A stretch of DNA of 55,559 nt from assembly GCF_001050035.1 (NCBI RefSeq), contig NZ_CVTA01000021.1, positions 1-55,559 on the forward strand. Direction: 5' to 3'. Positions within the stretch are counted from its first letter, which is position 1; every line of letters starts with the position of its first letter. The stretch comes from Mycolicibacterium komanii. GTDB lineage: Bacteria > Actinomycetota > Actinomycetes > Mycobacteriales > Mycobacteriaceae. Both the position numbers and the translations under genes were made by a program. Of the stretch, positions 25,421 through 34,056 are shown piece by piece. The notes under the pieces are model-generated. The model was not told the DNA's origin. It saw only the letters and a list, made by a program, of their open reading frames with translations, and searched no databases.

Positions 25421-25905
25421 GCCACTCTCTTTCGTGCCAGAGTCACTGCGGCGGTGCGCAGCCTGGTGGCGCCGTTGAACGTCAGCAACGGCGTGACGAG
25501 ATCCTCCCGAAGCCGGGTCAACCTCCAGGTGGCCAACCGCCACCCGTCATCGCCCTTGCAGTACGTCTCGTGGTAGTGGCCGTAGCCGTGAAGCGTGACC
25601 GCCGGCAGCAGGCGCACGACGTCGTTGAGGGCCCACACGCCACGCGCGGTCGTCGGTGAGGTCAGCGTGATCTCCGGGGCGTGCACGTGGTGCACCGTGG
25701 TCTGACTCGGTCTGCCGAGCGTGCTCTGGGTGTAGGCGATGAATTCATCGGCGCCATTGATGACGCGATCGCCGAGTTCGGCGACGAGGTCCGGGGCGAA
25801 CAGCGTCCGCCAGGCCGTCCAGTCCTTGGCGTCCAGATAGCGGCAGTAGCGCGCCTTCAACTGCTTGATCGACTCCACGGCGACAAGAACGTCGGCGTCA
25901 CCCAT
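25417..25905 (-). CDS. SnoaL-like domain protein (162 aa)
   Basis: This 162-residue NTF2-fold protein of the SnoaL_4 kind has IKQLKARYCRYLDAKDWTAWRTLFAPD, VHHVHAPEITLTSPTTARGVWALND and HGYGHYHETYCKGDDGWRLATWRLTRLRED. Homologs form the small subunit-like folds of ring dioxygenases or act as hydratases/isomerases. The visible His/Asp-rich pocket residues allow catalysis. It overlaps the VOC gene by 8 bases and the epimerase gene by 4. Confidence 0.83.
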   Translation of the reverse strand: MGDADVLVAVESIKQLKARYCRYLDAKDWTAWRTLFAPDLVAELGDRVINGADEFIAYTQSTLGRPSQTTVHHVHAPEITLTSPTTARGVWALNDVVRLLPAVTLHGYGHYHETYCKGDDGWRLATWRLTRLREDLVTPLLTFNGATRLRTAAVTLARKRVA

Positions 25906-26341
25906 CGCCGGTCGCGGCCTGCATGGCGTCGGCTTCGTAACTGCCCATGAACTCCATCGGAACGCCGCCCATGGTGCAGAAGAACAGGTCGACGCCCGGC
26001 ATCCCGGTGTCGAGGACGGTCACGTCATCGGTGTGGGCACGTGCCTTCGACTGCGCAGTGGCGTAGTCATCGGTCAGAAACGACAGTGCCGCAAGACCTT
26101 CCGGCGCCACGGGACGCAGATGTTCGGGGACGTCGAGCACCTCGATGAGTCCGGCTGTGCCGGTGCCGAGGATTGTCACGTCGGCCCCGTCCGATGGTGG
26201 CCACCCCAAAGTCGCCGAGAGCACGTCGCCGGGGACACGAAAGTGATGTTGCACCTCCATGCCGACGACGTCGGTCAGGAATCCGATGAACGTATCCGCG
26301 GAATGGCTACGCATGACGACGTGGTGGAGTTGGTTGGGCAA
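25898..26341 (-). CDS. VOC-family (glyoxalase/dioxygenase-fold) protein
   Basis: This 147-residue protein has two beta-alpha-beta-beta-beta modules: LHHVVMRSHSADTFIGFLTDVVGM, then GLAALSFLTDDYATAQSKAR and VDLFFCTMGGVPMEFMGSYEAD. His at the start of each half and the terminal Glu suggest a divalent-metal site, as in extradiol dioxygenases or glyoxalases. It starts at a TTG with AGGAGG about 12 bases upstream, 35 bases after the TetR gene. Confidence 0.83.
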   Translation of the reverse strand: MPNQLHHVVMRSHSADTFIGFLTDVVGMEVQHHFRVPGDVLSATLGWPPSDGADVTILGTGTAGLIEVLDVPEHLRPVAPEGLAALSFLTDDYATAQSKARAHTDDVTVLDTGMPGVDLFFCTMGGVPMEFMGSYEADAMQAATGDG

Positions 26342-26376
26342 CGGGGCACCTTCCTCCTAGCGCGGGCATCGCCATG

Positions 26377-27060
26377 CTAGTCAGCGGTTCGACTCCGCCG
26401 TGGAGTTTTCGACGACTTTTTTCCCGAACAGAAAAAATTCTCCAACCCAGCGACCACCACGTCGAGGTTGAACTCCAACTGCCGCCCGTCGCCGGCGTCC
26501 CGGTCGGCGATCACCTGACGCAGCAGCGGAAAGTCACCCGCTTCGGCGCCATGCAAAGCGGTCGCCACATCGGACACATTGGGGTGCACCTGAATTCCCG
26601 CCGACAGCACGGCTTCCCGGCCGGCCGCGTGGCCCAATTCGCTGACCAGTCGAAGGATGCGGCCCGCCTCGTCCACCGTGCACCCCGCGTCGACGAGAAC
26701 CTGCAGCACATGTTCCACCGGGCCCAGCGCACCCAATCCCGTTGCGGGCAGCCGAAAGTAGGGCGCCAGCACCCCCAGCTTCACCACCGCCTCGCGCAGC
26801 GCCGCGGCATAGCCGCGCAAGACGTCCTGCCAGTCACCGTCGGAGGGCAGTGCGACACGGCTGAGTTCGGATTCGAAGACGTCGACGGCCACCAGTTCAC
26901 GCAGCGCATCCCGATCGCCCACGTGATAGTTGAGCGCCTTGGGGTCGACACCAAGGACGTCGGCGACCGCCTGCATCGTCAACGCTTCGGGCGCTACGGT
27001 CCGTGCGGCCGACACGATCCGTTCCCGGCTGATCTGCCGGGGCCTACCTCGTGCCTTCAC
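26377..27060 (-). CDS. TetR-family transcriptional regulator
   Basis: This 227-residue protein has an N-terminal helix-turn-helix (RGRPRQISRERIVSAARTVA, MQAVADVLGVDPKALNYHVGDRDALRELV) and a ligand-binding C-terminal domain. It begins at a GTG. It is the first gene of the run TetR-VOC-SnoaL-epimerase-ABM-SnoaL and is probably an autoregulated local repressor. A TATAGT box ends 7 bases before the GTG, so the transcript is probably leaderless. The C-terminus is basic (SGKKSSKTPRRSRTAD). Confidence 0.9.
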   Translation of the reverse strand: MKARGRPRQISRERIVSAARTVAPEALTMQAVADVLGVDPKALNYHVGDRDALRELVAVDVFESELSRVALPSDGDWQDVLRGYAAALREAVVKLGVLAPYFRLPATGLGALGPVEHVLQVLVDAGCTVDEAGRILRLVSELGHAAGREAVLSAGIQVHPNVSDVATALHGAEAGDFPLLRQVIADRDAGDGRQLEFNLDVVVAGLENFFCSGKKSSKTPRRSRTAD

Positions 27061-27067
27061 CAGGACG

Positions 27068-27073
27068 ACTATA
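27068..27073 (-). promoter_or_regulatory. -10 box of the TetR-led operon (leaderless start)
   Basis: TATAGT on the minus strand lies 7 bases before the GTG of the TetR gene, so transcription should begin at or beside the G of the start codon. No convincing -35 is seen at 17 bases. Confidence 0.5.
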
Positions 27074-27097
27074 GGGACGGCTTGCGCGCGGCAGGTG

Positions 27098-28663
27098 TCA
27101 GTGCGCGAAGTGGCGTGCCCCGGTCAGATACAGCGTGATGCCGGCCTTGGCCGCAGCCTCGGTCACCTGATCGTCGCGTACGGAGCCGCCCGGGTGGACG
27201 ATCGCCTTCACGCCGCCTTCGGTCAGCACCTCCAGGCCGTCGGGGAACGGGAAGAACGCGTCGGAGGCGGCGACGGCGCCGCGGACCCGGTCGCCCGCCC
27301 GCTGCACCGCGAGCCTGGCCGCGTCGACGCGGTTCACCTGGCCCATACCGACGCCGACGGTGGCGCCGTCCGCGGCGACGACGATCGCGTTCGACTTGAC
27401 CGCCCGGCACACGCGCCACGCGAACTTCAGGTCTGCCAGTGTCGCGGGATCGGCGGGCTCGCCGGTGGCCAGCGTCCAGTTGAGCGGATCGTCGCCGTCG
27501 GCGGTGAACTCGTCGCGCTGCTGCACCAACAGCCCGCCGCTGATCTGGCGGAACTCGGTATCGCCCGGTTGCGGCTCGGAGGCCACCAGCACGCGGATGT
27601 TCTTCTTCCGGGTCAGCACCTCCACCGCGCCGGGTTCGTAGGCGGGGGCGATGATCACCTCGGTGAAGATGTCGGCGACGGTCTCGGCCATCTCGACCGA
27701 CACCGCGGTGTTGGCCGCGATCACACCGCCGAACGCCGACAACGGATCGCACTCGTGGGCTTTGCGGTGCGCGTCCGCAACGGACCGCGACGAGATCGCG
27801 ATGCCACATGGGTTGGCGTGCTTGATGATCGCCACACAGATCTCGGAGTGGTCGAAGGCGGCCCGCCATGCGGCGTCGGCGTCGGTGTAGTTGTTGTACG
27901 ACATCTCCTTGCCGTGCAACTGCTCGGCCTGTGCCAGGCCCGGCCACGCGGCGTCGTTGCGATAGAGCGCGGCCTGCTGATGGGGGTTCTCGCCGTACCG
28001 CAACACGGCGCTGCGCTGCCACGTGGCGCCGACCCAGTCCGGCAGGGGGCTTTCCGACCGCTCCGGCGCGAGCACCGCACCCATCCAGGACGCGACGGCG
28101 ACGTCGTACTCCGCGGTGTGCCGAAACGCCAGCGACGCCAGCCTCTTTCGCTCCTCGAGGCTGAAACCGCCCGCGCGGACCGCGGCGAGCACGCCGTCGT
28201 ATCCCAGCGGGTCGACGACCACCGCGACGCTGGGGTGGTTCTTCGCGGCGGCGCGCACCATGGAGGGACCGCCGATGTCGATCTGCTCGACGCATTCGTC
28301 GATGCTCGCGCCGGAAGCGACGGTCTCGGCGAACGGATACAGGTTGACCACGACGAGCTCGAACGCCTCGACACCCAGTTCGCTCAGTGCCGAGACGTGT
28401 TCGGGTTTGCGCTGATCGGCGAGCAGACCGGCGTGCACATGCGGGTGCAGCGTCTTGACGCGCCCGTCGAGCACCTCGGGGAAACCGGTGACCTCTTCCA
28501 CCGGGGTCACCGGAACACCGGCTGAGGCAATGGTTTTCGCTGTCGACCCGGTGGACACGATGCTGACGCCCGCCTCGTGCAGCCCGCGAGCCAGTTCGGC
28601 CAGGCCGGTCTTGTCGTAGACGCTGATCAGCGCCCGTCGAATCGGCCGCTTGCCCTCGGTCAT
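27098..28663 (-). CDS. purH: Bifunctional AICAR transformylase/IMP cyclohydrolase
   Basis: This 521-residue enzyme of the last two steps of purine synthesis has an IMP cyclohydrolase domain (about 1-195, [63 protein letters not shown]) and an AICAR transformylase domain ([34 protein letters not shown]). Full length, cytoplasmic. It overlaps the purN stop by 4 bases, so the two purine genes are coupled. Confidence 0.98.
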   Translation of the reverse strand: MTEGKRPIRRALISVYDKTGLAELARGLHEAGVSIVSTGSTAKTIASAGVPVTPVEEVTGFPEVLDGRVKTLHPHVHAGLLADQRKPEHVSALSELGVEAFELVVVNLYPFAETVASGASIDECVEQIDIGGPSMVRAAAKNHPSVAVVVDPLGYDGVLAAVRAGGFSLEERKRLASLAFRHTAEYDVAVASWMGAVLAPERSESPLPDWVGATWQRSAVLRYGENPHQQAALYRNDAAWPGLAQAEQLHGKEMSYNNYTDADAAWRAAFDHSEICVAIIKHANPCGIAISSRSVADAHRKAHECDPLSAFGGVIAANTAVSVEMAETVADIFTEVIIAPAYEPGAVEVLTRKKNIRVLVASEPQPGDTEFRQISGGLLVQQRDEFTADGDDPLNWTLATGEPADPATLADLKFAWRVCRAVKSNAIVVAADGATVGVGMGQVNRVDAARLAVQRAGDRVRGAVAASDAFFPFPDGLEVLTEGGVKAIVHPGGSVRDDQVTEAAAKAGITLYLTGARHFAH

Positions 28664-29289
28664 CCCAGTGTCGCCTTTCGTCCGGTCCAGGTCACGCCGC
28701 GGACTGCCACCGCGGCAAGTACTTCCGCCAGAAGTCGCCGCTCGACGACTTTGATCCGTTCGTGCAGCGTCGCTTCGTCGTCATCGTCGAGGACGGGTAC
28801 CGCCTCTTGCGCCAACACCGGCCCGGTGTCGGTTCCCGCATCGACCAGATGCACGCTGCAGCCGGTCACCTTGACGCCGTACGCGAGCGCGTCGGCCACC
28901 GCGTGCGCGCCGGGAAAGGCGGGCAGCAACGCGGGGTGCGTGTTGATGATGTGCCCCATGAACCGCGAGAGAAAATGCGGCCCAAGGATTTTCATGAAGC
29001 CCGCGGACACGATCAGGTCGGGCTCGTGCGCGGCGGTGGCCTCGGTGATCGCGACGTCCCACGCCTCCCGGTCGGGATGGTCGCGCAGCCGCACGGTATA
29101 GGAGGGAACCGAGGCGGCCGAGGCGATGTCGACGGCCGGGCAGTCACGGTCGACACCGACGGCGACGATCGATGCGGGGTACTCGCCCGCGGTGGCGTCC
29201 AAAAGCGATCGCAGCAGCGAACCGGTCCCCGACGCCAGCACCACGACCCGTGCAGGAACCTTCGGCGGTACGCGGAGGGGTTGCTGCAC
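28660..29289 (-). CDS. purN: Phosphoribosylglycinamide formyltransferase
   Basis: This 209-residue GAR transformylase has [18 protein letters not shown] (phosphate-binding loop), the catalytic [12 protein letters not shown] (Asn and His) and the Asp of [12 protein letters not shown]. It transfers the formyl group from 10-formyl-tetrahydrofolate in purine synthesis. The GTG start at 29289 is chosen by family length and the conserved MQxPLRVPP-like N-terminus. It lies 10 bases after perM on the same strand and overlaps purH. Confidence 0.97.
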   Translation of the reverse strand: MQQPLRVPPKVPARVVVLASGTGSLLRSLLDATAGEYPASIVAVGVDRDCPAVDIASAASVPSYTVRLRDHPDREAWDVAITEATAAHEPDLIVSAGFMKILGPHFLSRFMGHIINTHPALLPAFPGAHAVADALAYGVKVTGCSVHLVDAGTDTGPVLAQEAVPVLDDDDEATLHERIKVVERRLLAEVLAAVAVRGVTWTGRKATLG

Positions 29290-29299
29290 GCCTGGCAGC

Positions 29300-30712
29300 C
29301 TAATGGGTGCCCGTCGGGCCGTCGTCGTCCGCCATGAAGTGCTCTTCGGGGTCCTCGACGACGTCGTTCGGGTCCGGCCGCGGCTCGACCCGGCCGGCGG
29401 CTTCGATGTCCGGCGCACTCGCGGGCTCCTCGGCGGGCCCGGCTTCGACATCCTCGGGCTCGGGTTCGAGGTCTTCGGGTTCAAGCTCGGCGTCGTCGGG
29501 TTCGACGTCTTCGGTTTCGGGCTCCATGTCCGCGTCGTCGTGGTCCTCGACTTGATCCTCGACGAAGGGCTTCGGCACCCTCGGCCTGCGTGTCACGCCG
29601 CCCGCCATCACGACGGTCAGCGCGCCGATTCCGGCGAACCACAGGAACACCGCGGGTCCGAACGTCGCCTGGTCCACGCCGACGTCGCCGAAGTTGCCCA
29701 GCCGCCCGCCGCCGGCATAGCCGAGCAGGGCCATGGTGAGCGCCGCCAGCGCGGATGCGACGAGGAGCTTTGCCAGCGCCGGGCCCAGCGGAACGGGACG
29801 TCGCGCACACTGCTGCCCCACCGCCACCGCCGCGGCCGCGGCGACGATGAGCAGCGCCACCCATACCGGTCCCAGTGGCGGCGTCGGCACCGCCGCCAGG
29901 ATCGGCAGTGCCGGGATGTCGCCGCCGAACACCGTGAACGAACTGAACGTGGCGAGCCCGACATGCGCACTCGACCCGACCGCCACGGCCGCCGTGCCGA
30001 CCAGCACATTCGGGATGTACAGCACCGACAACACCGTCAGGCTCAACTGGCCGAACATCGAGTCGGTGATCGAGTAGAGATCGTGCATCGTCGACCAGTG
30101 CACGACCATCGACCCGGCCATCACCACGCCGGAGAGGCCCGCCAACGCGAGCACGCCGGCGGCCGCGGCACGGAACGCGTCCGGCAGCCAGGCGGGCAGC
30201 GAGGCGTCGGCCATCAACCGCCTGCCCAGACGGGACCCGACCCCCGCCGCCGCACCGATCGCGTGCACGACGAGCACGCCGCCGAAGGCGCGCAACGCGT
30301 GCGGGGTCTGAAGCTGCGTGAGCACCGAAGCGGCGTCGTGGACGACCGCCAGCGCGATCGCCGCGATCAACAGCGGTCCGCCCAGCGCCGAGGCCACCAC
30401 CCACCGAGTCACGAACCACGAGCCGTTGGGGCTGGTGGCAGCGGCCGTCGTGCGGGCGGTGCCCCACACCATCGCGAGTGCGGGCAGCAACGGCATCACG
30501 CCGAGTTCGGCGCCGCCGATCGACACCGGCACCAGGTGCACGCCGAGCCACATGCTGGCGACCGCGCCGAGCGCGCCGGTCATGTCGCTGTTGGCGATCA
30601 GCAGTTGCAGCAGCACGACGGCCGCGATGACGACGAGCGCCACCAACGACGGCCCGAACGCGACCCGAAGGAGCTCACGCGCCTGGCGTGCGCCGACTGG
30701 CCGTTGATCCAC
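29300..30712 (-). CDS. perM: Cell-division membrane protein PerM (DUF6350)
   Basis: This 470-residue protein has about eight to ten membrane helices over residues 20-370 and an unusually acidic, proline-rich cytoplasmic-type tail (about 380-470) full of EPED/EPD units. It matches mycobacterial Rv0955/PerM by position and composition; PerM supports divisome stability in M. tuberculosis. It starts with GTG at 30712. The gene sits directly before purN-purH and is probably cotranscribed with them. Confidence 0.88.
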   Translation of the reverse strand: MDQRPVGARQARELLRVAFGPSLVALVVIAAVVLLQLLIANSDMTGALGAVASMWLGVHLVPVSIGGAELGVMPLLPALAMVWGTARTTAAATSPNGSWFVTRWVVASALGGPLLIAAIALAVVHDAASVLTQLQTPHALRAFGGVLVVHAIGAAAGVGSRLGRRLMADASLPAWLPDAFRAAAAGVLALAGLSGVVMAGSMVVHWSTMHDLYSITDSMFGQLSLTVLSVLYIPNVLVGTAAVAVGSSAHVGLATFSSFTVFGGDIPALPILAAVPTPPLGPVWVALLIVAAAAAVAVGQQCARRPVPLGPALAKLLVASALAALTMALLGYAGGGRLGNFGDVGVDQATFGPAVFLWFAGIGALTVVMAGGVTRRPRVPKPFVEDQVEDHDDADMEPETEDVEPDDAELEPEDLEPEPEDVEAGPAEEPASAPDIEAAGRVEPRPDPNDVVEDPEEHFMADDDGPTGTH

Positions 30713-30783
30713 TGGTTGAGCCGCTCCTCAGTCAGGCTGCCGTGCGGCGGTGACGCACGCGCGGCTCAGACTACTGGCTCACC

Positions 30784-31647
30784 TCAGGAAGGCGGCGGAC
30801 CCGACTCCGAGGAGGACGACGGTTGCGCCGGTGTCTGAGTCGTCGGCTGAGACGACGGCGGCTGGCCGTACGCGGGGAACCCGGTCGGAGGTGTCGGCGG
30901 GCCCTGCTGGCCCTGCTGCCCTTGCTGATGGCCCTGTTGCGGCGCTCCCGGGAAGCCGCCGGTCGACGGACCGCCCGGATAGCCGCCCGGATAGGTCGAC
31001 GGATAACCCGGCCGGTGCTGCTGGGGGCCGCCGTGATGCTGCTGGCCCTGCTGGCCGTAGTACGGGCCCGGGGCGCCGTACTGCTGCCCGTAGGGCTGGT
31101 CGTACTTCGGCCGCGGCGCGGGCGGAGTGATGATGCCTGACTCGAACAGCAGCGCCGCCACCGCGGTGATCGCCTGGAACAGCGAGAAGGCGATGATCAG
31201 GTACAGGCCCCAATCGATCGCGGCGCCGCTCGGGCGGTTGATCACCTCGGCGATGATGAGCAGGAACGCGGCGACCGCGAGCACGGCGTATACCGCCGTG
31301 GAGGCGCCGTGTCTCGGCAGCAGCGTCGTCCCGGCCAGCAGCCCGGCGACCAGCGATGTCGCGACGGCGAGCACCAGGCCGAACGAGCTTCCGCTGATGC
31401 TGCCCAACCCCGGGAAGTCCGACGCGGAGATGGTGAACAGCGGCGCGAAGCTCGACAGGTACACCGCAAGACCCAGCAGAGCCACGGCGATGGCCAGATA
31501 CGTCGGCAGCTTGTTCGCGGCGTCGGTCGTCGACGGCGAAGTCTCCGGCGTTCTGCCGAACTGCTGCGTCGGCGCGGAGAACTGGGTGGTCGGCTGCTGC
31601 GCGGGCGGGTATCCGGGGCTACCGGGCGGTCCTTGCGGGTACGACAT
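30784..31647 (-). CDS. Four-helix membrane protein, Rv0954/34-kDa antigen family (DUF5336)
   Basis: This 287-residue protein has a Pro/Gln-rich N-terminus (MSYPQGPPGSPGYPPAQQ), four membrane helices (about 50-70, 83-105, 113-132 and 145-167) and a long Gly/Pro/Gln/Tyr-rich cytoplasmic tail (about 175-287). AGGAGAGG precedes the ATG. The M. tuberculosis counterpart Rv0954 has been reported in the division complex, and its position next to perM fits. Confidence 0.88.
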   Translation of the reverse strand: MSYPQGPPGSPGYPPAQQPTTQFSAPTQQFGRTPETSPSTTDAANKLPTYLAIAVALLGLAVYLSSFAPLFTISASDFPGLGSISGSSFGLVLAVATSLVAGLLAGTTLLPRHGASTAVYAVLAVAAFLLIIAEVINRPSGAAIDWGLYLIIAFSLFQAITAVAALLFESGIITPPAPRPKYDQPYGQQYGAPGPYYGQQGQQHHGGPQQHRPGYPSTYPGGYPGGPSTGGFPGAPQQGHQQGQQGQQGPPTPPTGFPAYGQPPSSQPTTQTPAQPSSSSESGPPPS

Positions 31648-31698
31648 GACCTCTCCTGTGCTCGGGCGGGCTTTGAAAACCACGCTAGCGCACAGCGG

Positions 31699-32829
31699 TC
31701 ATGCCGAGACCAGCACCGGTTCCCCCACGCTGTCCTGTTCTGACCGCTCGATTTCGCGGACCAGCGGCAACACGTTCGTGCCGAAGTATTCGATCTCTTC
31801 CTGAAAGTGCAGGAACCCGCCGAGAATCAGATCGACACCGCGTTTGCGGTACGCCGCAATGCGTTCGGCGATCTGCTCGGGTGTGCCGATCAACTGCGTG
31901 CGGAACCCGTCGTTGTACTGCACCAAGTCCTCGAACGTCGAATCGGCCCACATACCGCGCTTGTCGCCGGTCGAGTTGCCCGCCTGCTGCACAGCGGCGT
32001 GGAACCCGTCCACGGCGGGTTTGTTGGCTTTGGCGATGATCTCGCGCAGGACGTCTTTCGCCTCTTTCTCGGTGTCGCGGGCGATGATGAATCCGTTGAG
32101 CCCGAAGCGGACTTCGCGGCCCACCCCGCGAGCGTGCTCGCGCACGTCGACGATCTGCTCGGTCACCCCGTCGAAGTCCTTGCCGTTGGAGAAGTACCAG
32201 TCGGCGTACAGGCCGCCGTTGCGGCGTGCGGCGGTCGAATTGCCGCCCTGGAACAACTCGGGGTTGGGACGCTCGGGAGTGTTCAGCGGTTTGGGTTTGA
32301 GCGTGAAGTCGTGGATGCGATAGAAGTCGCCGCGGAAATCAACGTCGTCCTCGGTCCAGATCTTGCGCAGCACCTGCAGGAATTCCGCGCTGCGTCGGTA
32401 GCGCTCGTCGTGTTCGAGCCACGGCTCGCCCAAGTGGGTGAACTCGTCCTTGAACCACCCCGAGACCACGTTGACCGCGAAACGACCGTTGCTGAGGTGG
32501 TCGGCGGTGGCGCCCAGCTTGGCCAGCACCGCCGGCTGCCACAGCCCCGGATGCACCGCCGCGATCACCTTCAGCTTCTGCGTGGCCAGCAACAGCGCCA
32601 GCGAGAAGCTCGTCGATTCGTGTTGGAACTCAGCGCCATAGCTCGCTTCGTAGCGCACCTGACTCAGCGCGTACTCGAACCCGTTGTTCTCCGCGGTCTG
32701 CGCCAGTTTCGCGTTGTACTCGTAGTTCCAATCAGTGCGCTGCTCGATATCGCTCGTCACCAAGCCACCGCTGACATTGGGCACCCAGTAGGCGAACTTC
32801 ACATGATCGGCAATGCGTTCGGTCGTCAT
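31699..32829 (-). CDS. sfnG: Dimethylsulfone monooxygenase SfnG-like (LLM flavoprotein)
   Basis: This 376-residue luciferase-like monooxygenase carries the SfnG pattern: VKFAYWVPNVSGGLVTSDIE, YGAEFQHESTSFSLALL, NGRFAVNVVSGWFKDEF, GEPWLEHDERYRRS and ELFQGGNSTAARRNGG. SfnG uses reduced FMN to convert dimethylsulfone to methanesulfinate for sulfur scavenging. A flavin reductase and sulfonate genes would be expected nearby but are not in the window. It is separated from the GH8 gene by 42 bases on the same strand. Confidence 0.87.
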   Translation of the reverse strand: MTTERIADHVKFAYWVPNVSGGLVTSDIEQRTDWNYEYNAKLAQTAENNGFEYALSQVRYEASYGAEFQHESTSFSLALLLATQKLKVIAAVHPGLWQPAVLAKLGATADHLSNGRFAVNVVSGWFKDEFTHLGEPWLEHDERYRRSAEFLQVLRKIWTEDDVDFRGDFYRIHDFTLKPKPLNTPERPNPELFQGGNSTAARRNGGLYADWYFSNGKDFDGVTEQIVDVREHARGVGREVRFGLNGFIIARDTEKEAKDVLREIIAKANKPAVDGFHAAVQQAGNSTGDKRGMWADSTFEDLVQYNDGFRTQLIGTPEQIAERIAAYRKRGVDLILGGFLHFQEEIEYFGTNVLPLVREIERSEQDSVGEPVLVSA

Positions 32830-32871
32830 GGTGTGACATGACAGCAGTGCGGGCCCCGCGCGTCGCCGGTA

Positions 32872-34056
32872 TCAATCACGTTGAAGGAAACGCGCGCCAC
32901 CCTGCGGGCACTCGCCCAGCAAGTCCGTTGCGAGCATGATTCTGCCGAGGGCCACCCATGCGGCGCCGTAGTAGGTCGGGTAGCGCTGTAGCAACGCCGA
33001 GGCCTGGTCGAGGCGTGCCGCCGCCGCGTCGCCGTCTCCCGCGGCGGTCTCGGTCGCCGCGGCGCTGACAAGCGCCAGGGGATGCTGCCACTCGCCGGCG
33101 GTCGACCCGTCGAGATTGCGCACCGCCGGCGGATTCCCCGGCGCCGCCACCTGCTCGCGCATCGATGCCGCGAGGGCCCGGTCCTCGGGATCACAGGACT
33201 CGGCGAAGCGGACAGGAAGCCGCGCCGCATCCAGACCGAAATGCACGGGTCCTCCGCCGGGCGGTTCGATCGGCGTCGCATGGCCGGCCGGGTTCACGGC
33301 CGCCCAGTCGGGCGGGAGCCGGTCCACACCGACCAACTGCCAGCTCAGCGTTCGCTGGGTGCGGCTGATCTCGCGCCACCTCCGGTCACCGGAGGCCCGG
33401 AACAGTTCGTCCTCGGCGCGAGGGCTGAAGTAACCCGGGTCGACGGCGTGCGGCGGCGTGGTCGCCCAGTTGCCTGCGACCGTGGTCCGGCCACCACCGA
33501 CGAGCCACCGCCCCGGCGGAGCCACGTCGCCCGGCGGCGGCGTGGACGAGCCGATCGCGACCGTTTCGGCGCGGATGACGTCGGCGCCCAGCCGCTCACC
33601 GTCGTCGGCCAGTTCCTGCGCGTCGAACCGGCCGCCCGCCAGTACGAGCGCGCGCGCCGCGTCGAGGTCGGCGTCGGTGGCGCTGTTGGGGTCGACCACC
33701 CTGCCGTCCGCCCATCGCCAGGACAGAAGTCCGTCGGGGCGGCGCAGCTGTGATTTCGTCCAATCCCAGATCGATCGGAACCGGTCCTCGTCGTTCAGCG
33801 CGGCGGCGATCAACATGCCGTATGCCTGGCCTTCGCTGACCACGTCGCCGCCCTCGTCGCGGCGCACCACGCGTCCGTCGTCTTCGACGTAGCGGTTGAG
33901 AAAATCTTGTCCGGCCTGGCGAGCGGCCGCCTCTCGCATGGTGCCGATATCGGTTTGCGAGACGCGCGGATCCGCCGCGTGTGCGACGCCCCATCCGGCG
34001 GCCACCACGGCCACGACCATCAAAATCTTCACGGCCACCGTGCGTAAGCGGATCAC
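32872..34056 (-). CDS. Secreted glycoside hydrolase family 8 (endoglucanase-like)
   Basis: This 394-residue protein starts at GTG 34056 (AAGGAG 6 bases upstream, 4-base GTGA overlap with the preceding gene). A signal peptide (VKILMVVAVVAAGWGVAHA) is followed by a GH8 catalytic domain. The GH8 active-site residues are visible: Glu75 in VSEGQAYGM (acid), Asp128 in SATDADLD, and Asp276 in GLDAARLPVR (probable base). GH8 enzymes such as BcsZ cut beta-1,4-glucans and accompany bacterial cellulose synthases. Here the gene follows a GT2 synthase and a GT-C transferase, so it is likely a trimming or release enzyme for the polymer they make. Confidence 0.88.
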   Translation of the reverse strand: MIRLRTVAVKILMVVAVVAAGWGVAHAADPRVSQTDIGTMREAAARQAGQDFLNRYVEDDGRVVRRDEGGDVVSEGQAYGMLIAAALNDEDRFRSIWDWTKSQLRRPDGLLSWRWADGRVVDPNSATDADLDAARALVLAGGRFDAQELADDGERLGADVIRAETVAIGSSTPPPGDVAPPGRWLVGGGRTTVAGNWATTPPHAVDPGYFSPRAEDELFRASGDRRWREISRTQRTLSWQLVGVDRLPPDWAAVNPAGHATPIEPPGGGPVHFGLDAARLPVRFAESCDPEDRALAASMREQVAAPGNPPAVRNLDGSTAGEWQHPLALVSAAATETAAGDGDAAAARLDQASALLQRYPTYYGAAWVALGRIMLATDLLGECPQGGARFLQRD

